Assembly (NCBI RefSeq): GCF_001484765.1
Contig: NZ_LLXO01000007.1
Location: forward strand, 124,001-188,000
Length of the DNA stretch: 64,000 nucleotides
Direction of reading: 5' to 3'
From: Entomohabitans teleogrylli
Lineage (GTDB): Bacteria; Pseudomonadota; Gammaproteobacteria; Enterobacterales; Enterobacteriaceae
Position numbers and translations under genes: made by a program. The notes under the pieces are model-generated. The model ran no database searches. It was not told the DNA's origin and saw nothing but the letters and a program-made list of their open reading frames with translations. Shown in pieces: positions 10,632 through 20,704 of this stretch (within the stretch, counting starts at the first letter, position 1; each line of letters opens with the position of its first letter).

Positions 10632-11255
10632 TTATTCTGCCGGTTGTCCGGGTAACGCCTGCGCAAGCAGACGATAACCCAGATAGCCGCTGTAAAAAAA
10701 GCTCTCTCTGGCGAGGAAACGCGCCCGGGCGGCGCGGCTGCGATAGCGGGTATCCGGCGTTGGAGAAGAGAAGGCGCGTATCCCGCTATCAGCAGCGATC
10801 AGCATGGTGCGCTTCATATGGAGCGGATCGCTGACGATCAGCGCGCTGTTGAGGCGCTGCGCCTGCATTAACTGACGGGCATAATGCAGATTTTCCCGGG
10901 TGATGCGCGAGCGCTGCTCAATAAGTATCGCCTGTGCCGGAACGCCCTGCGCCAGCACGTAGCGGCGGGCTACCTGCGCATCCGACACCGCCTGGCCGGG
11001 GCTGTAGCCGCCGGTCAAAATCAGCCGTGGAACGTAGCCTGCGCGGTAGAGTCGCACCGCGTGGTCGAGTCGCCCCTGAAAAACCGGGGAGGGGATATTG
11101 CCGTTAACGCCAGCCCCGGGGACAATGGCGCAGTCCGCCGGACGGGTTTCATCCTGTTGGCCATAGCGATAAATGGCGCAGGCGTTCACCAGCATGGCGC
11201 CCAGCGCCAGTGTAAAGACCAGCGCTGCGCCGTAAATCAGACCTCTGCGTTTCAC
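10632..11255 (-). CDS. DUF218 (SanA/ElyC/YdcF-like) membrane-anchored protein
   Basis: The 207-residue version starting at the GTG at 11255 is preferred. The longer frame from 11357 adds 34 residues that do not look like a membrane-protein start. One N-terminal transmembrane anchor (about residues 6-26) is followed by a DUF218 domain with CAIVPGAGV, LILTGGYSPGQAVSDA, an acidic/Thr-rich ITREN segment and ALIVSDPLHMKR. These are the usual blocks of the SanA/YdcF/ElyC family, whose members affect envelope integrity and vancomycin resistance at high temperature. The enzymatic activity is not known. It lies between araD and polB, where E. coli K-12 has no gene. It is co-directional with araD, 108 bp beyond it and behind a hairpin. 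Confidence 0.75.
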   Translation of the reverse strand: MKRRGLIYGAALVFTLALGAMLVNACAIYRYGQQDETRPADCAIVPGAGVNGNIPSPVFQGRLDHAVRLYRAGYVPRLILTGGYSPGQAVSDAQVARRYVLAQGVPAQAILIEQRSRITRENLHYARQLMQAQRLNSALIVSDPLHMKRTMLIAADSGIRAFSSPTPDTRYRSRAARARFLARESFFYSGYLGYRLLAQALPGQPAE

Positions 11256-11332
11256 ATCGCTGTCCGGTAGGGAAAGTTGCCGGGGATGATAGCGCGATTT
11301 GCCGCATAACGCCGGGATCGGGATCGTATGTG

Positions 11333-11357
11333 GTGGAGAGCGTTTGCCGCTCTCCAC
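11333..11357 (-). terminator. Perfect hairpin after araD
   Basis: GTGGAGAGCG and its exact complement are separated by 5 nt, just beyond the araD stop. There is no U-tract, so this may be an mRNA 3'-end stabiliser or a weak terminator of araBAD instead of a classical intrinsic terminator. Confidence 0.4.
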
Positions 11358-11363
11358 GTTGGT

Positions 11364-12059
11364 TTACTGGCCGTAGTAGGCTTTGGCGCCGTGTTTGCGC
11401 AGGTAGTGCTTATCGAGCAGCGTTTGCTGCATATCCGGTAGCGCCGGGGCCAACTGGCGACAAAAAATCCCCATATAGGCCACTTCTTCCAGCACGATAG
11501 CGTTATGCACCGCGTCTTCGGCATTTTTACCCCAGGCGAACGGCCCGTGGGAGTGCACCAGCACCCCGGGTATTTGCGCCGGATCGATACCCTGTTCCCG
11601 GAAGGTTTCGACAATCACCTCCCCGGTCTGCCACTCATACTCGCCGTTAATCTCGGCATCGGTCATTTTGCGGGTGCAGGGGATGGTGCCGTAGAAATAA
11701 TCGGCGTGGGTGGTGCCGGTCGCCGGGATCCCGAGGCCAGCCTGGGCCCAGATGGTGGCGTGGCGCGAATGGGTATGGACGATGCCGCCCAGGTCTGGGA
11801 AACTGCGGTACAGCAGGCGGTGAGTGGCGGTATCGGAGGAGGGTTTTTTATTGCCTTCCACGACATCACCGTTTTCCAGGCTGACCACCACCATATCTTC
11901 AGCTTTCATTACGCTGTAATCGACGCCGGAGGGCTTGATAACCAGTACGCCGCGCTCGCGATCCACAGCGCTGACGTTACCCCAGGTCAGGGTCACCAGA
12001 TGGTGTCGGGGAAGCGCCAGGTTGGCTTCGAGCACCTGGCGTTTGAGATCTTCTAACAT
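11364..12059 (-). CDS. araD: L-ribulose-5-phosphate 4-epimerase
   Basis: Last step of L-arabinose breakdown: converts L-ribulose 5-phosphate to D-xylulose 5-phosphate. It is a class II aldolase-fold enzyme of 231 residues, the standard length. The zinc-binding histidines are visible in [10 protein letters not shown] (near residue 95) and in [10 protein letters not shown] (near 170). The substrate-binding KPSGVDY and TWGNVS motifs lie in the first 50 residues. It ends the araBAD operon, 52 bp after araA. That gap contains a terminator-like hairpin. The start ATG is preceded by GAGGAAA. Confidence 0.98.
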   Translation of the reverse strand: MLEDLKRQVLEANLALPRHHLVTLTWGNVSAVDRERGVLVIKPSGVDYSVMKAEDMVVVSLENGDVVEGNKKPSSDTATHRLLYRSFPDLGGIVHTHSRHATIWAQAGLGIPATGTTHADYFYGTIPCTRKMTDAEINGEYEWQTGEVIVETFREQGIDPAQIPGVLVHSHGPFAWGKNAEDAVHNAIVLEEVAYMGIFCRQLAPALPDMQQTLLDKHYLRKHGAKAYYGQ

Positions 12060-12072
12060 CGGTATTTCCTCG

Positions 12073-12099
12073 AAAAAAAGCCGGCCCTGGAGCCGGCCA
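12073..12099 (-). terminator. Terminator-like hairpin between araA and araD
   Basis: On the reverse strand GCCGGC, a 6-nt loop and GCCGGC are followed at once by seven T residues (12079-12073). This is a normal intrinsic-terminator shape, but inside the araBAD operon. It may reduce araD expression relative to araBA. E. coli has REP-type repeats in this gap instead (from memory). Confidence 0.5.
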
Positions 12100-12111
12100 A
12101 AGGTTCCCCTG

Positions 12112-13614
12112 TTACCGCTTAAAGCTGTAATACACTTCGTTCCAGCGCAGCGCGTCTTTAAACGCCGGCAGGCGGGTGTCGTTGTCGATTACCGCCAGCT
12201 CAATACCGTGCATTTCGGCAAACTGGCGCATATCGTCGAGGGTCAGCGCGTGGCTGAACACCGTGTGATGCGCGCCGCCGGCGAGGATCCAGGCTTCGGA
12301 CGCCGTGGGCAGATCCGGATGGGCGTGCCACAGGGCGTTAGCTACCGGGAGCTTCGGCAGCGCGTGCGGCGTGGCGACGGTATCAATGGTGTTGACCAGC
12401 AGGCGGAAGCGATCGCCGAGATCGATCAGACTGGCGACGATGGCCGGGCCGGGCCGGGTGTTGAAGATCAGCCGCGCCGGATCTTCTTTCCCGCCGATAC
12501 CCAGATACTGTACGTCGAGGATCGGTTTTTCATCGGTGGCGATGGTCGGGCAGACTTCCAGCATGTGGGAGCCGAGGACCATATCGTTGCCGGATTCGAA
12601 GTTATAGGTGTAGTCCTCCATAAAGGAGGTGCCGCCCTGCAGACCGGTGGCCATGACTTTCATGATGCGCAACAGAGCGGCGGTTTTCCAGTCGCCCTCG
12701 CCGGCAAAACCGTAGCCCTGCTGCATTAAACGCTGTACCGCCAGGCCAGGGAGCTGCTTCAGGCCGTGCAGGTCTTCAAAGGTGGTGGTGAAAGCATGGA
12801 AGCCGCCCTGTTCCAGGAAACGCTTCATGCCAAGTTCAATGCGCGCCGCGTCCAGCACATTCTGGCGTCGGTCGCCATTCACCTGTGCCGCAGGGGTCAG
12901 GCGGTAGAGGCTTTCGTACTCGTCGACCAGCGCATTGATATCGCCGTTGCTGACCTCATTGACTACCGCCACCAGATCGCCGACCGCCCAGGTATTCACC
13001 GAGAAACCAAACTTCATCTGCGCGGCAACTTTGTCGCCGTCGGTGACCGCCACTTCACGCATGTTATCCCCGAAGCGCGCGACTTTCAGGTGACGGGTAT
13101 CCTGCTTCGATACCGCGTGGCGCATCCAGGCGCCGATGCGCTGCCGGGATTGTTGGTCCTGCCAGTGGCCGGTGATTACGCTGTGCTGCAGGCGCATGCG
13201 CGCGCCGATAAAGCCGAATTCGCGGCCGCCGTGGGCGGTCTGGTTCAGGTTCATGAAATCCATATCAATGCTGTCCCAGGGGATCTGCGCATTGAACTGG
13301 GTGTGGAACTGCAGCAGCGGCTTGTTAAGCATGGTCAGGCCGTTAATCCACATTTTGGCCGGCGAGAAGGTATGCAGCCAGACCACCAGTCCGGCGCACT
13401 TATCGTCGTAGTTGGCGTCACGACAGATTGCGGTAATTTCATCCGGCGTGGTGCCCAGCGGCTTTAGCACCAGCCTGCAGGGCAGATGGCCTTCAGCGTT
13501 CAGGGCGTTGACCACTTTTTCCGCGTTCTGGTTTACCTGGCGCAGGGTTTCCGCGCCATACAGATGCTGGCTGCCAATGACAAACCACACTTCATACTGG
13601 GAGAAAATACTCAT
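12112..13614 (-). CDS. araA: L-arabinose isomerase
   Basis: Cytoplasmic Mn-dependent isomerase that converts L-arabinose to L-ribulose. The 500 residues are the same length as E. coli AraA, with high identity throughout. Metal and catalytic regions are intact: [14 protein letters not shown] (Glu near 306), [10 protein letters not shown] (Glu near 333), [10 protein letters not shown] (His near 350) and [12 protein letters not shown] (His near 450). Ten bp separate it from araB. It is second in the operon, under PBAD control. Confidence 0.98.
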   Translation of the reverse strand: MSIFSQYEVWFVIGSQHLYGAETLRQVNQNAEKVVNALNAEGHLPCRLVLKPLGTTPDEITAICRDANYDDKCAGLVVWLHTFSPAKMWINGLTMLNKPLLQFHTQFNAQIPWDSIDMDFMNLNQTAHGGREFGFIGARMRLQHSVITGHWQDQQSRQRIGAWMRHAVSKQDTRHLKVARFGDNMREVAVTDGDKVAAQMKFGFSVNTWAVGDLVAVVNEVSNGDINALVDEYESLYRLTPAAQVNGDRRQNVLDAARIELGMKRFLEQGGFHAFTTTFEDLHGLKQLPGLAVQRLMQQGYGFAGEGDWKTAALLRIMKVMATGLQGGTSFMEDYTYNFESGNDMVLGSHMLEVCPTIATDEKPILDVQYLGIGGKEDPARLIFNTRPGPAIVASLIDLGDRFRLLVNTIDTVATPHALPKLPVANALWHAHPDLPTASEAWILAGGAHHTVFSHALTLDDMRQFAEMHGIELAVIDNDTRLPAFKDALRWNEVYYSFKR

Positions 13615-13624
13615 CTTCGTGTCC

Positions 13625-15337
13625 TTAATGTGTCAGAACGGTCTGGTCTGCCGTAGCGTCAGACCGGGACGTTGTTACGTCCGGGAGATAGTGGTGTTCT
13701 GCGCTCTCACACCATTGTTGATAGCGGCGGTAAAGCTGTTCAAAACGGGCGGCGCTCTGCTCGCCCGGCTGGAGAGTGCGTTCGATATCGCTGGCCATCG
13801 CCTGCTGGGCCTGAGGAATATCTTGATAAACGCCGGCGGCGACAGCGGCGAAAATAGCGGCGCCGAGGGCGCAACACTGATCGGAGGCGACAATTTGCAG
13901 CGGCCGGTTCAGGACATCGCAGCAGGCCTGCATAATCACCGGGTTTTTCCGGGCGATGCCGCCGAGCGCCATCACGTGGTGGACCGGGATCCCCTGGGTG
14001 GTGAAACATTCCATGATAGCCCGGGCGCCGAAGGCGGTGGCGGCGATCAGGCCGCCAAACAGCGCCGGGGCGTCGGTGGCCAGATTCAGGTCGGTTATCA
14101 CCCCTTTCAGGCGCTGATTCGCGAACGGGGTGCGGCGGCCGTTAAACCAGTCAAGTACTACCGGCAGGTGGTCAAGACCGGGGTTGTCGGCCCACGCCTG
14201 GGTCAGCGTCGGCAGCAACTGTTTTTTACTGTCCCGGATGGCGTCGCGCAGTTCGGGCTGCTGTTCCGCCAGCCGCTCCAGCGGCCAGGAGAGCACCCGG
14301 CTGAACCAGGCGTAAATATCGCCAAAGGCGGACTGGCCGGCTTCGAGACCGATAAAGCCCGGAACCACGCTGCCGTCTACCTGGCCGCAGATGCCTTTCA
14401 CCGCCCGATCGCCGACGCTGGGTTTATCGGCAATCAGAATGTCGCAGGTGGAGGTGCCTATTACTTTCACCAGGGTATTCGGCTGGGCGCCGGCGCCGAC
14501 GGCGCCCATATGGCAGTCGAAAGCGCCGCCGGAGATCACTACGCTTTCCGGTAGCCCGAGGCGCTGCGCCCACTCCGGGCACAGGGTGCCCACCGGCGCT
14601 TCGGCGGTCCAGGTATCGGTGAACATCGGGTATGGCAGGTGGCGGTTGAGAATAGGATCCAGTTCGTCGAAGAAGCTGGCCGGCGGCAGACCGCCCCAGC
14701 CCTCATGCCACAGGGATTTATGCCCGGCGCTGCAGCGGCCGCGGCGAATGTCCTGCGGCCGCACCGTATCGGAGAGCAGGGCCGGAACCCAGTCGCACAG
14801 CTCAATCCATGACTCCGCCGCTTCGGCAACCCGGGCGTCGCGACGGGTAACGTGGAGGATCTTGGCCCAGAACCACTCACTGGAGTAGATGCCGCCAATA
14901 TAGCGTGAATAGTCGTTTTTCCCCGGCTGGTGGCAGAGCCGGGTGATCTCTTCCGCTTCTTCCACCGCGGTGTGGTCCTTCCACAGCACAAACATGGCGT
15001 TCGGGTTATCGGCGAATTCGGGGCGCAGCGCCAGCACATTGCCGTCGCTGTCGATGGGCGCCGGGGTTGAACCGGTGCTGTCGACGCCGATGCCGACCAC
15101 GCTTTCCCGCTGTGCCGGCGTCAGTGCCGCCAGGGTGGTTTTCAGCGCTTTTTCCATCGATTCGATATAGTCGCGGGGATGGTGGCGAAACTGATTGTGG
15201 GCGGCGTCGCAGTAGCGCCCCTCCTGCCAGCGCGGATACCACTCCACGCTGCTCGCCAGCTCGCTGCCGCTGGTACAATCCACCGCCAGTGCGCGAACAG
15301 AATCACTGCCAAAATCCAGGCCCAGTGCAATCGCCAT
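13625..15337 (-). CDS. araB: L-ribulokinase
   Basis: Phosphorylates L-ribulose with ATP to L-ribulose 5-phosphate. The chosen ATG at 15337 gives [18 protein letters not shown], matching the known AraB N-terminus, and is preceded by GGAG at good spacing. The frame can extend 7 codons upstream, but without support. The 570 residues compare with 566 in E. coli. FGGY carbohydrate-kinase features are seen: the phosphate-binding DFGSDS at the N-terminus, [11 protein letters not shown] near residue 90, and the C-terminal [15 protein letters not shown]. It is the first gene of araBAD, divergent from araC. Confidence 0.98.
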   Translation of the reverse strand: MAIALGLDFGSDSVRALAVDCTSGSELASSVEWYPRWQEGRYCDAAHNQFRHHPRDYIESMEKALKTTLAALTPAQRESVVGIGVDSTGSTPAPIDSDGNVLALRPEFADNPNAMFVLWKDHTAVEEAEEITRLCHQPGKNDYSRYIGGIYSSEWFWAKILHVTRRDARVAEAAESWIELCDWVPALLSDTVRPQDIRRGRCSAGHKSLWHEGWGGLPPASFFDELDPILNRHLPYPMFTDTWTAEAPVGTLCPEWAQRLGLPESVVISGGAFDCHMGAVGAGAQPNTLVKVIGTSTCDILIADKPSVGDRAVKGICGQVDGSVVPGFIGLEAGQSAFGDIYAWFSRVLSWPLERLAEQQPELRDAIRDSKKQLLPTLTQAWADNPGLDHLPVVLDWFNGRRTPFANQRLKGVITDLNLATDAPALFGGLIAATAFGARAIMECFTTQGIPVHHVMALGGIARKNPVIMQACCDVLNRPLQIVASDQCCALGAAIFAAVAAGVYQDIPQAQQAMASDIERTLQPGEQSAARFEQLYRRYQQWCESAEHHYLPDVTTSRSDATADQTVLTH

Positions 15338-15372
15338 TTTTCTGCTCCAGTGCATCAATCAAACATCACTGA

Positions 15373-15402
15373 ACAGTAGAGGGCGCGGCAAAAATCGGTC
15401 AG
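15373..15402 (-). promoter_or_regulatory. PBAD core promoter
   Basis: On the reverse strand the -35 CTGACC (15402-15397) and -10 TACTGT (15378-15373) are 18 bp apart. Both match the positions and nearly the sequence of the E. coli araBAD promoter (CTGACG and TACTGT). The -35 overlaps the araI2 half-site, as required for AraC activation. Confidence 0.85.
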
Positions 15403-15435
15403 GCCATAAAGGCTGATCTTATGGACAAATGAGCT
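15387..15435 (-). promoter_or_regulatory. araI1-araI2 AraC-binding half-sites
   Basis: araI1 covers about 15416-15435 (core TATGGACAAAT at 15420-15430) and araI2 about 15387-15413. Read on the reverse strand they align with the E. coli araI sequence (TCCATAAGAT followed by the I2 half-site). AraC bound to I1 and I2 with arabinose activates PBAD. Confidence 0.8.
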
Positions 15436-15447
15436 GTTCAATAAAAA

Positions 15448-15470
15448 ATTGTGACGGCCCGCAAATATTC
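15448..15470. promoter_or_regulatory. CRP site between araI and araO1
   Basis: The sequence TTGTGACGGCCCGCAAATATT resembles the E. coli ara CRP site (GTGTGACGCCGTGCAAATAA) and sits in the same place between araI1 and araO1. It is the likely basis of catabolite control of araBAD and araC. Confidence 0.8.
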
Positions 15471-15472
15471 GA

Positions 15473-15515
15473 TGTGGACATTTCTGCCGCAGTTATAGAC
15501 ACTTCGCTTGTGTCC
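15473..15515 (+). promoter_or_regulatory. araO1 operator / araC promoter region
   Basis: TGTGGACATTTCTGCCG followed by TTATAGACAC is almost identical to E. coli araO1. There AraC binds two half-sites and represses its own promoter. Here it precedes araC by about 160 bp. Confidence 0.8.
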
Positions 15516-15625
15516 GGATATCTCCCGTTAGCCGGTATTAACAAGGCATTTTCAGTTGGCGCGCGGCTTCCTGGCGCCACGATACTATCGCGCGGCGCGG
15601 CGCGGACCTGGCGGGATACCAGTAA

Positions 15626-15648
15626 AATGGATATGGACAAATTGTGTC
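15626..15648 (+). promoter_or_regulatory. araO2 looping operator
   Basis: The core TATGGACAAAT (15632-15642) lies in the araC leader and is an exact 11-nt copy of the araI1 core 212 bp away, in the same orientation. In E. coli, AraC bridging O2 and I1 loops the DNA and represses PBAD without arabinose. The position just upstream of the araC start matches. Confidence 0.75.
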
Positions 15649-15675
15649 ATCACAGACTTGCCGGAGAGACAGCGT

Positions 15676-16521
15676 ATGGCGGAACCCCAGAACGATCCTT
15701 TATTGCCCGGATACTCTTTCAATGCCCACCTGGTGGCCGGGCTGACGCCTATTGAAGCCGATGAGCCGCTGGACTTTTTCATCGACCGACCGCTGGGGAT
15801 GAAGGGCTATATCCTCAACCTCACGGTGCGCGGTGAAGGGGTGATCAATAATCAGGGTAAGCAGTTTGTCTGCCGTCCGGGGGATATGCTGCTGTTTCCG
15901 CCGGGGGAAATTCATCACTACGGCCGCCATCCGGACAGCAGCCAGTGGTATCACCAGTGGGTCTATTTCCGTCCGCGGGCCTACTGGCAGGAGTGGCTCA
16001 ACTGGCCGGCGATTTTCGCTCAGACCGGTTTCTATCGCCCGGATGATGAACATATGGCCCATTTTTCGTCGTTGTTTCAGCAGGTGATCGACGCCGGGCA
16101 AGGGGAGGGGCGCTATGCGGAGCTACTGGCGATTAATCTGCTGGAACAGTTGCTGCTGCGGCGCATGGAAGCGATTAGCGAGTCAATGAATCCGCCGCTG
16201 GATAGCCGGGTTCGCGACGCCTGTCAGTACATCAGCGACCATCTGGCGGACAGCCATTTCGATATCGCCAGCGTGGCGCAGCACGTCTGCCTGTCGCCGT
16301 CGCGGCTGTCGCATCTGTTTCGCCAACAGTTGGGGGTCAGCGTGCTGAGCTGGCGTGAGGATCAGCGTATCAGCCAGGCTAAATTGTTGCTCAGCACAAC
16401 CCGAATGCCGATTGCCAGCGTCGGGCGTAACGTCGGATTCGAAGACCAGTTGTACTTTTCGCGGGTCTTTAAAAAATGTACCGGCGCCAGCCCCAGCGAA
16501 TTCCGCGCCGGTTGTGAATAA
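15676..16521 (+). CDS. araC: Arabinose operon regulator AraC
   Basis: Arabinose-responsive activator/repressor. The ATG at 15676 gives [15 protein letters not shown], matching the functional N-terminal arm of AraC; an upstream in-frame extension is not supported. The 281 residues lack the last 11 residues of the E. coli K-12 protein. The N-terminal cupin arabinose-binding and dimerisation domain (about 10-170, with [18 protein letters not shown]) is followed by a C-terminal double helix-turn-helix domain (about 180-280, with [21 protein letters not shown] and [15 protein letters not shown]). It is divergent from araBAD and autoregulated through araO1. Confidence 0.98.
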   Translation: MAEPQNDPLLPGYSFNAHLVAGLTPIEADEPLDFFIDRPLGMKGYILNLTVRGEGVINNQGKQFVCRPGDMLLFPPGEIHHYGRHPDSSQWYHQWVYFRPRAYWQEWLNWPAIFAQTGFYRPDDEHMAHFSSLFQQVIDAGQGEGRYAELLAINLLEQLLLRRMEAISESMNPPLDSRVRDACQYISDHLADSHFDIASVAQHVCLSPSRLSHLFRQQLGVSVLSWREDQRISQAKLLLSTTRMPIASVGRNVGFEDQLYFSRVFKKCTGASPSEFRAGCE

Positions 16522-16646
16522 CCGCTACACTTAGAGCCTGGCGCTTAGCGCCGGGCGCCGGGCAGCAATGTTTTCATACAGCTCGCGGCTTGACGCCCGC
16601 GGCGCCGGACGGGAGAATCCTTCTTCGCCTTTCTGACGGACAGTTT

Positions 16647-17411
16647 ATGGAAGCCTTGCTGGAACATTTTATTACCCAATCCACGACTTACTCGCTGCTG
16701 GCCGTTTTCCTGGTGGCTTTTTTCGAATCGCTGGCGCTGGTGGGGCTGATTGTTCCCGGCACAGTGGTGATGGCGGCGCTCGGGGCATTGATCGGCAGCG
16801 GCCAGGTGGATTTTTATCAGGCCTGGGGCGTCGGCGTTATCGGCTGCTTTCTGGCGGACTGGATTTCGTTCTGGCTGGGCTGGCGTTTTAAAGAACCGTT
16901 GCACCGCTGGTCATTCCTTAAGAAAAACAAAGCGCTGCTGGATAAGACTGAGATGGCGCTACATAAACACAGTGTCTTTACCGTGCTGGTTGGCCGCTTT
17001 GTCGGCCCAACGCGTCCTCTGGTACCGATGGTGGCCGGGATGCTCGCGCTGCCGGTGCGCAAATTCATCACCCCTAATGTTATTGGCTGTGTACTCTGGC
17101 CGCCGTTTTACTTCCTGCCGGGGATTCTGGCCGGCGCCGCCATCGACATTCCCGCCGATTTACAGAGCGCTAACTTTAAATGGCTGTTGCTGGGGACGGC
17201 GCTGCTGGTGTGGCTGGCGGGCTGGTTGTGCTGGCGCTGGTGGCGTAGCGCTAAAACCGTCGATCGCCTGACGCGCCTGTTGCCGCGTGGTCGTCTGCAC
17301 TGGCTGGCGCCGGTCAGCGCGCTGGCGGCGGCGGGTCTACTGGTTGTTCTGCTGCGTCATCCGCTGATGCCGGTCTATCTGCGCCTTCTCGGCGACGTAC
17401 TGAGCATTTAG
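16647..17411 (+). CDS. yabI: DedA-family membrane protein YabI
   Basis: Inner-membrane protein of the DedA (SNARE-associated/VTT) family; relatives act in lipid carrier flipping and proton-motive-force maintenance. The ATG at 16647 gives 254 residues, identical in length to E. coli YabI. A longer frame from 16590 is not supported. The hallmark F/YxxR and G-rich block [17 protein letters not shown] is present near residue 115, with about five hydrophobic segments. Its stop codon overlaps the convergent thiQ stop, leaving no room for a terminator between them. Confidence 0.95.
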   Translation: MEALLEHFITQSTTYSLLAVFLVAFFESLALVGLIVPGTVVMAALGALIGSGQVDFYQAWGVGVIGCFLADWISFWLGWRFKEPLHRWSFLKKNKALLDKTEMALHKHSVFTVLVGRFVGPTRPLVPMVAGMLALPVRKFITPNVIGCVLWPPFYFLPGILAGAAIDIPADLQSANFKWLLLGTALLVWLAGWLCWRWWRSAKTVDRLTRLLPRGRLHWLAPVSALAAAGLLVVLLRHPLMPVYLRLLGDVLSI

Positions 17412-18109
17412 CGCGGGCGGATCCCCAACAGGGCGGCGGCGTCGCTGCCTCCCTGTAATAGCCGTTCGGTCGTTCCACTCCAGACTACCCTTCCTTCCCC
17501 GACCACCAGACAGCGATCGGCGATCCGCCGGGCGTCTTCCAGACTGTGGGAGACCATCAGTAGCGTCAGATGGCGCTGGCGGCACTGCTCGTCAAGCAGT
17601 ATCAGCATCTCCTGGCGCAGCGCCGGGTCCAGCGCCGAGAAGGGTTCGTCCAGTAACAGGATAGGCTGCTGGCGGATCAAACAGCGCGCCAGCGCCGCAC
17701 GCTGGCGCTGGCCGCCGGAGAGTTGCCCCGGTCGGCGATCCAGCAGGTCGACAATCCCCATCTGCCGGGCGAGCTGCTGCAACTGTTGCTGTTGCGCGGC
17801 GTCCAGTTTCAGCGTCGGGTTCAGCCCGAGTCCGATGTTTTGCCGCACAGTCAGGTGAGTGAACAGATTGTTTTCCTGAAACAGCATCGACAGCGGTCGC
17901 CGGGAGGGCGGCGTCAGGGTGTGATCGGCGCCGTTGAGAAAAATAGTCCCGCTGGCCGGGGTGAGAAAACCGGCAATCAGGCTCAGCAGGGTGCTTTTTC
18001 CGGCGCCGCTTGGGCCGAGTACCGCGACCTTTTCGCCGGCGCTGATATCCAGTGAGAAACGCATCGGCAGATGGTGATACAGCCAGGTGACATCAGTCAG
18101 GGTTAGCAT
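17408..18109 (-). CDS. thiQ: Thiamine ABC transporter ATP-binding protein
   Basis: ATPase of the thiamine/TPP importer ThiBPQ. The ATG at 18109 gives [16 protein letters not shown], as in E. coli ThiQ; the frame from 18130 is longer but lacks support. It has 233 residues with Walker [10 protein letters not shown], signature LSGGQRQR, Walker [14 protein letters not shown] and the switch His in MVSHS. It overlaps the end of thiP by 17 nt, which suggests translational coupling, and is the third gene of the riboswitch-controlled operon. Confidence 0.97.
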   Translation of the reverse strand: MLTLTDVTWLYHHLPMRFSLDISAGEKVAVLGPSGAGKSTLLSLIAGFLTPASGTIFLNGADHTLTPPSRRPLSMLFQENNLFTHLTVRQNIGLGLNPTLKLDAAQQQQLQQLARQMGIVDLLDRRPGQLSGGQRQRAALARCLIRQQPILLLDEPFSALDPALRQEMLILLDEQCRQRHLTLLMVSHSLEDARRIADRCLVVGEGRVVWSGTTERLLQGGSDAAALLGIRPR

Positions 18110-19703
18110 GGCGCTCCGGGAGTTTTTCAATCACGGTAAACAGTAGCAGGCAGACCGCCAGCAGAAGCAGTGCGGTAACCGCACCCTCTTGTCCGCGGTA
18201 CGAGCCAATCTGCTGGTAAAGATAAAACGGCAGAGTACGGAAGTCTTCATTGCCGAACAGGGCCACCACCCCGAAATCGCCGATCGACAGAACGCAGGCA
18301 AAGGCCAGCGCCTGGGCGATGGGTCTGGCGAGGGCGCGGCCTTCCACCCAACGCAGGCGATTGAAGCCGCTCAGCGACAGGGACTGGCAGAGCGCGCCGT
18401 AACGTTCGGCGCAGTCACGCATCGGGTTTTCCAGCACCTTCAGGGCATAGGGAATGGCCATCAGGGCATTGGTGAAGATAACGATCCCGTCGGCGGAGCG
18501 CGGCAGGCCGACGGTGTTATTGAGCAGCAGAAAGAACCCGGTGGCCAGCACAATTCCCGGCATCGCCAGAATCACCATGCCGCTCAGTTCCAGCGCTTGT
18601 CCCGCCAGTATCCGCTGGCGCAGACGCAGTTCCCGGGAGCTCCACAGTAACATCAGGGTCAGTATCACGCACAGCGCTCCGGCGCCCAGCGCGATACGCA
18701 ACGACGTGCCCAGCGCCTGCCACAGGGCGGGCTGACGCAGCGCGCTGAGCAGTTCGCCGCGCAGTCCATCCACCACCACCGCCAGCAGCGGAGGCAGCAC
18801 CAACAGCAACATGGCGCCGATCAGCAGCGTATCCGCTACCCGGCTGCGCAGGCTATCTTGCGGGTTGCGCCAGCGATTGCCGAGGCTGTGGGCGGCAGGG
18901 ATCACCTTACTGAAACGCTGGCTGAGCAGCATCAGCCCCAGACAGCAGGTGAGTTGTACCAGCGCCAGCAGCGCCGCCTGCTGCGGATCGTAATCAAAGC
19001 TCAGCGCCTGATAGATGGCCAGCTCAATGGTGGTCGCCTTTGGTCCGCCGCCCAGGGAGAGCACAGTGGCGAAACTGGCGAAACAGAGCATGAAAATCAG
19101 CGCGCCGCCAGGCAGGAGCTGGCGGCGGATCCAGGGCCATTCAATCAACCGGAACAGAGCCCAGCCGCGGATGCCTAACTGGGCGGCGAGCTGGCGTTGC
19201 TCGACCGGGATCTGCTCCAGCGCCTGCAGCAGCATACGGGTCGCCAGCGGCAGATTAAAAAAGATGTGCGCCAGCAGAATTCCCTGCAGGCCGTAAGGCG
19301 AGAAGCGCCATTCGATGCCCAGCCACTGGCAAAGATGGGCCAGCCATCCCTGACGGCCATACACTGTCAGAATACCGAATACCGCCACCAGTACCGGCAG
19401 TACCAGGGTCATAGCGCACAGGCGCAGCACCAGTTCGCGCCCGGGAAACTGGCGGCGCCACAGCGAACGGGCCAGCGGAATAGCCGGCAGCATGGAAAAC
19501 AGCGCCGACAGAAACGCCTGCCAGAAAGAGAAACCCACCACGTGCCACAGGTAACTGTCCTGCCAGAAGGCGTCACTGCCGCCCTCCGGCGCGTTCAGCC
19601 ACAGGGCGGCGAAGGCCGCCACCGCCACCGCCAGCACCACCAGGGCGGCGATAGCGCCGGGCCACAGCCAGCCGGGGATCAGCGGCTGACGGCGTGTTGC
19701 CAT
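18093..19703 (-). CDS. thiP: Thiamine ABC transporter permease
   Basis: Membrane permease for thiamine and TPP uptake. 536 residues, the same as E. coli. It is a fused double permease with about twelve transmembrane segments and two EAA-type loops. The first lies near residues 190-215 ([20 protein letters not shown]) and the second near 430-460. It overlaps thiB upstream (25 nt) and thiQ downstream (17 nt), a tightly coupled operon. Confidence 0.97.
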   Translation of the reverse strand: MATRRQPLIPGWLWPGAIAALVVLAVAVAAFAALWLNAPEGGSDAFWQDSYLWHVVGFSFWQAFLSALFSMLPAIPLARSLWRRQFPGRELVLRLCAMTLVLPVLVAVFGILTVYGRQGWLAHLCQWLGIEWRFSPYGLQGILLAHIFFNLPLATRMLLQALEQIPVEQRQLAAQLGIRGWALFRLIEWPWIRRQLLPGGALIFMLCFASFATVLSLGGGPKATTIELAIYQALSFDYDPQQAALLALVQLTCCLGLMLLSQRFSKVIPAAHSLGNRWRNPQDSLRSRVADTLLIGAMLLLVLPPLLAVVVDGLRGELLSALRQPALWQALGTSLRIALGAGALCVILTLMLLWSSRELRLRQRILAGQALELSGMVILAMPGIVLATGFFLLLNNTVGLPRSADGIVIFTNALMAIPYALKVLENPMRDCAERYGALCQSLSLSGFNRLRWVEGRALARPIAQALAFACVLSIGDFGVVALFGNEDFRTLPFYLYQQIGSYRGQEGAVTALLLLAVCLLLFTVIEKLPERHANPD

Positions 19704-20662
19704 GCGCTAATCCAGCCCGCCCGCTGTTGGTCGACCTCCCGGGAGGTGTATTCAAGGGTGGTTTGCGGTCGGGTCAGGTCGCTGAAGCCCGGTGGTAGGG
19801 CGACATCGCTGACCGGATACATCCAGTTGCCGGTGGCGATAGTCTGCTGGAAATCGGGCGAAACAATAAACTGCATAAATTTTTCCGCCAGCGCCGGCTG
19901 TTTAGCGGCGGCAAGACGCCCGGCGACCTCGACCTGCAGATAGTGACCTTCGCTGAAATTTGCCGCCGCGTAGTTATTTTTCTGCTCTTCAATCAGATGG
20001 TAGGCCGGCGAAGTGGTATAGCTCAACACCAGATCGCTTTCCCCTTTCAGAAACAGGCCATAAGCCTCGCTCCATCCTTTGGTGACGGTGACGGTTTTTT
20101 GCGCCAGCTTTTGCCATGCCTGCGGCGCCGCATCGCCATAAACTTTTTGCATCCACAGCAGCAGCCCCAGGCCGGGGGTGCTGGTGCGCGGATCCTGATA
20201 GATGACCTTCCAGCCGTGGTTACTTTCCACCAGCTCTTTCAGGCTGGTGGGGGGATTTTTCAGGCGATTCTTGTCGTAAACAAAGGCGAACCAGCCGTAA
20301 TCATAGGGAACGAAAGTGTCGTTATGCCAGCCGCCGGGGATGGTCAGTTTGCTGGTGTCGACGCCGCCCGGCGCGAACAGCCCGGTGCGGGTGGCCGCCT
20401 CCAGCAGGTTATTGTCGAGGCCCAGCACCACATCGGCCTGGCTGTTTTTACCTTCCATCCGCAGGCGATTGAGCAGCGATACGCCGTCTTCAAGGGCGAC
20501 GAATTTCAGCTCGCAGTCACAGCGGGCTTCAAAGGCTTTTTTGACCGCCGGACCCGGTCCCCAGTCTGCGGCGAAAGAGTCATAGGTGTAGACGGTCAGT
20601 AGCGGCTTTGCCAGCGCGACCGGGGCGGCAAGCAGCATCAGTAGCGGGAGGATCTTTTTCAA
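19679..20662 (-). CDS. thiB: Thiamine/TPP periplasmic binding protein
   Basis: Periplasmic solute-binding protein that delivers thiamine, TMP and TPP to ThiPQ. It has 327 residues with a clear signal peptide (MKKILPLLMLLAAPVALA, cleaved before KPLLTVYTYDSF). The start is a TTG at 20662 preceded by AGGAG nine bases upstream. No ATG or GTG lies in frame nearby, and the E. coli GTG position reads GCG here. The body follows E. coli ThiB closely (SFAADWGPGP; VTKGWSEAYGLFLKGESDLVLSYTTSPAY). It is the first gene after the TPP riboswitch. Confidence 0.96.
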   Translation of the reverse strand: MKKILPLLMLLAAPVALAKPLLTVYTYDSFAADWGPGPAVKKAFEARCDCELKFVALEDGVSLLNRLRMEGKNSQADVVLGLDNNLLEAATRTGLFAPGGVDTSKLTIPGGWHNDTFVPYDYGWFAFVYDKNRLKNPPTSLKELVESNHGWKVIYQDPRTSTPGLGLLLWMQKVYGDAAPQAWQKLAQKTVTVTKGWSEAYGLFLKGESDLVLSYTTSPAYHLIEEQKNNYAAANFSEGHYLQVEVAGRLAAAKQPALAEKFMQFIVSPDFQQTIATGNWMYPVSDVALPPGFSDLTRPQTTLEYTSREVDQQRAGWISAWQHAVSR

Positions 20663-20704
20663 CGCTTTGCACTCCTGTTAAGGGTGGCAAAGGATTTTGA
20701 GCGG

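Noticed and set aside
11256-11357. Longer ATG start of the DUF218 gene
   Set aside because: The added 34 residues run through the araD 3' hairpin and precede the membrane anchor with no support.
16522-16646. GC-rich inverted repeats between araC and yabI as REP elements
   Set aside because: They do not match the REP consensus and have no T-run; left as ordinary intergenic sequence.
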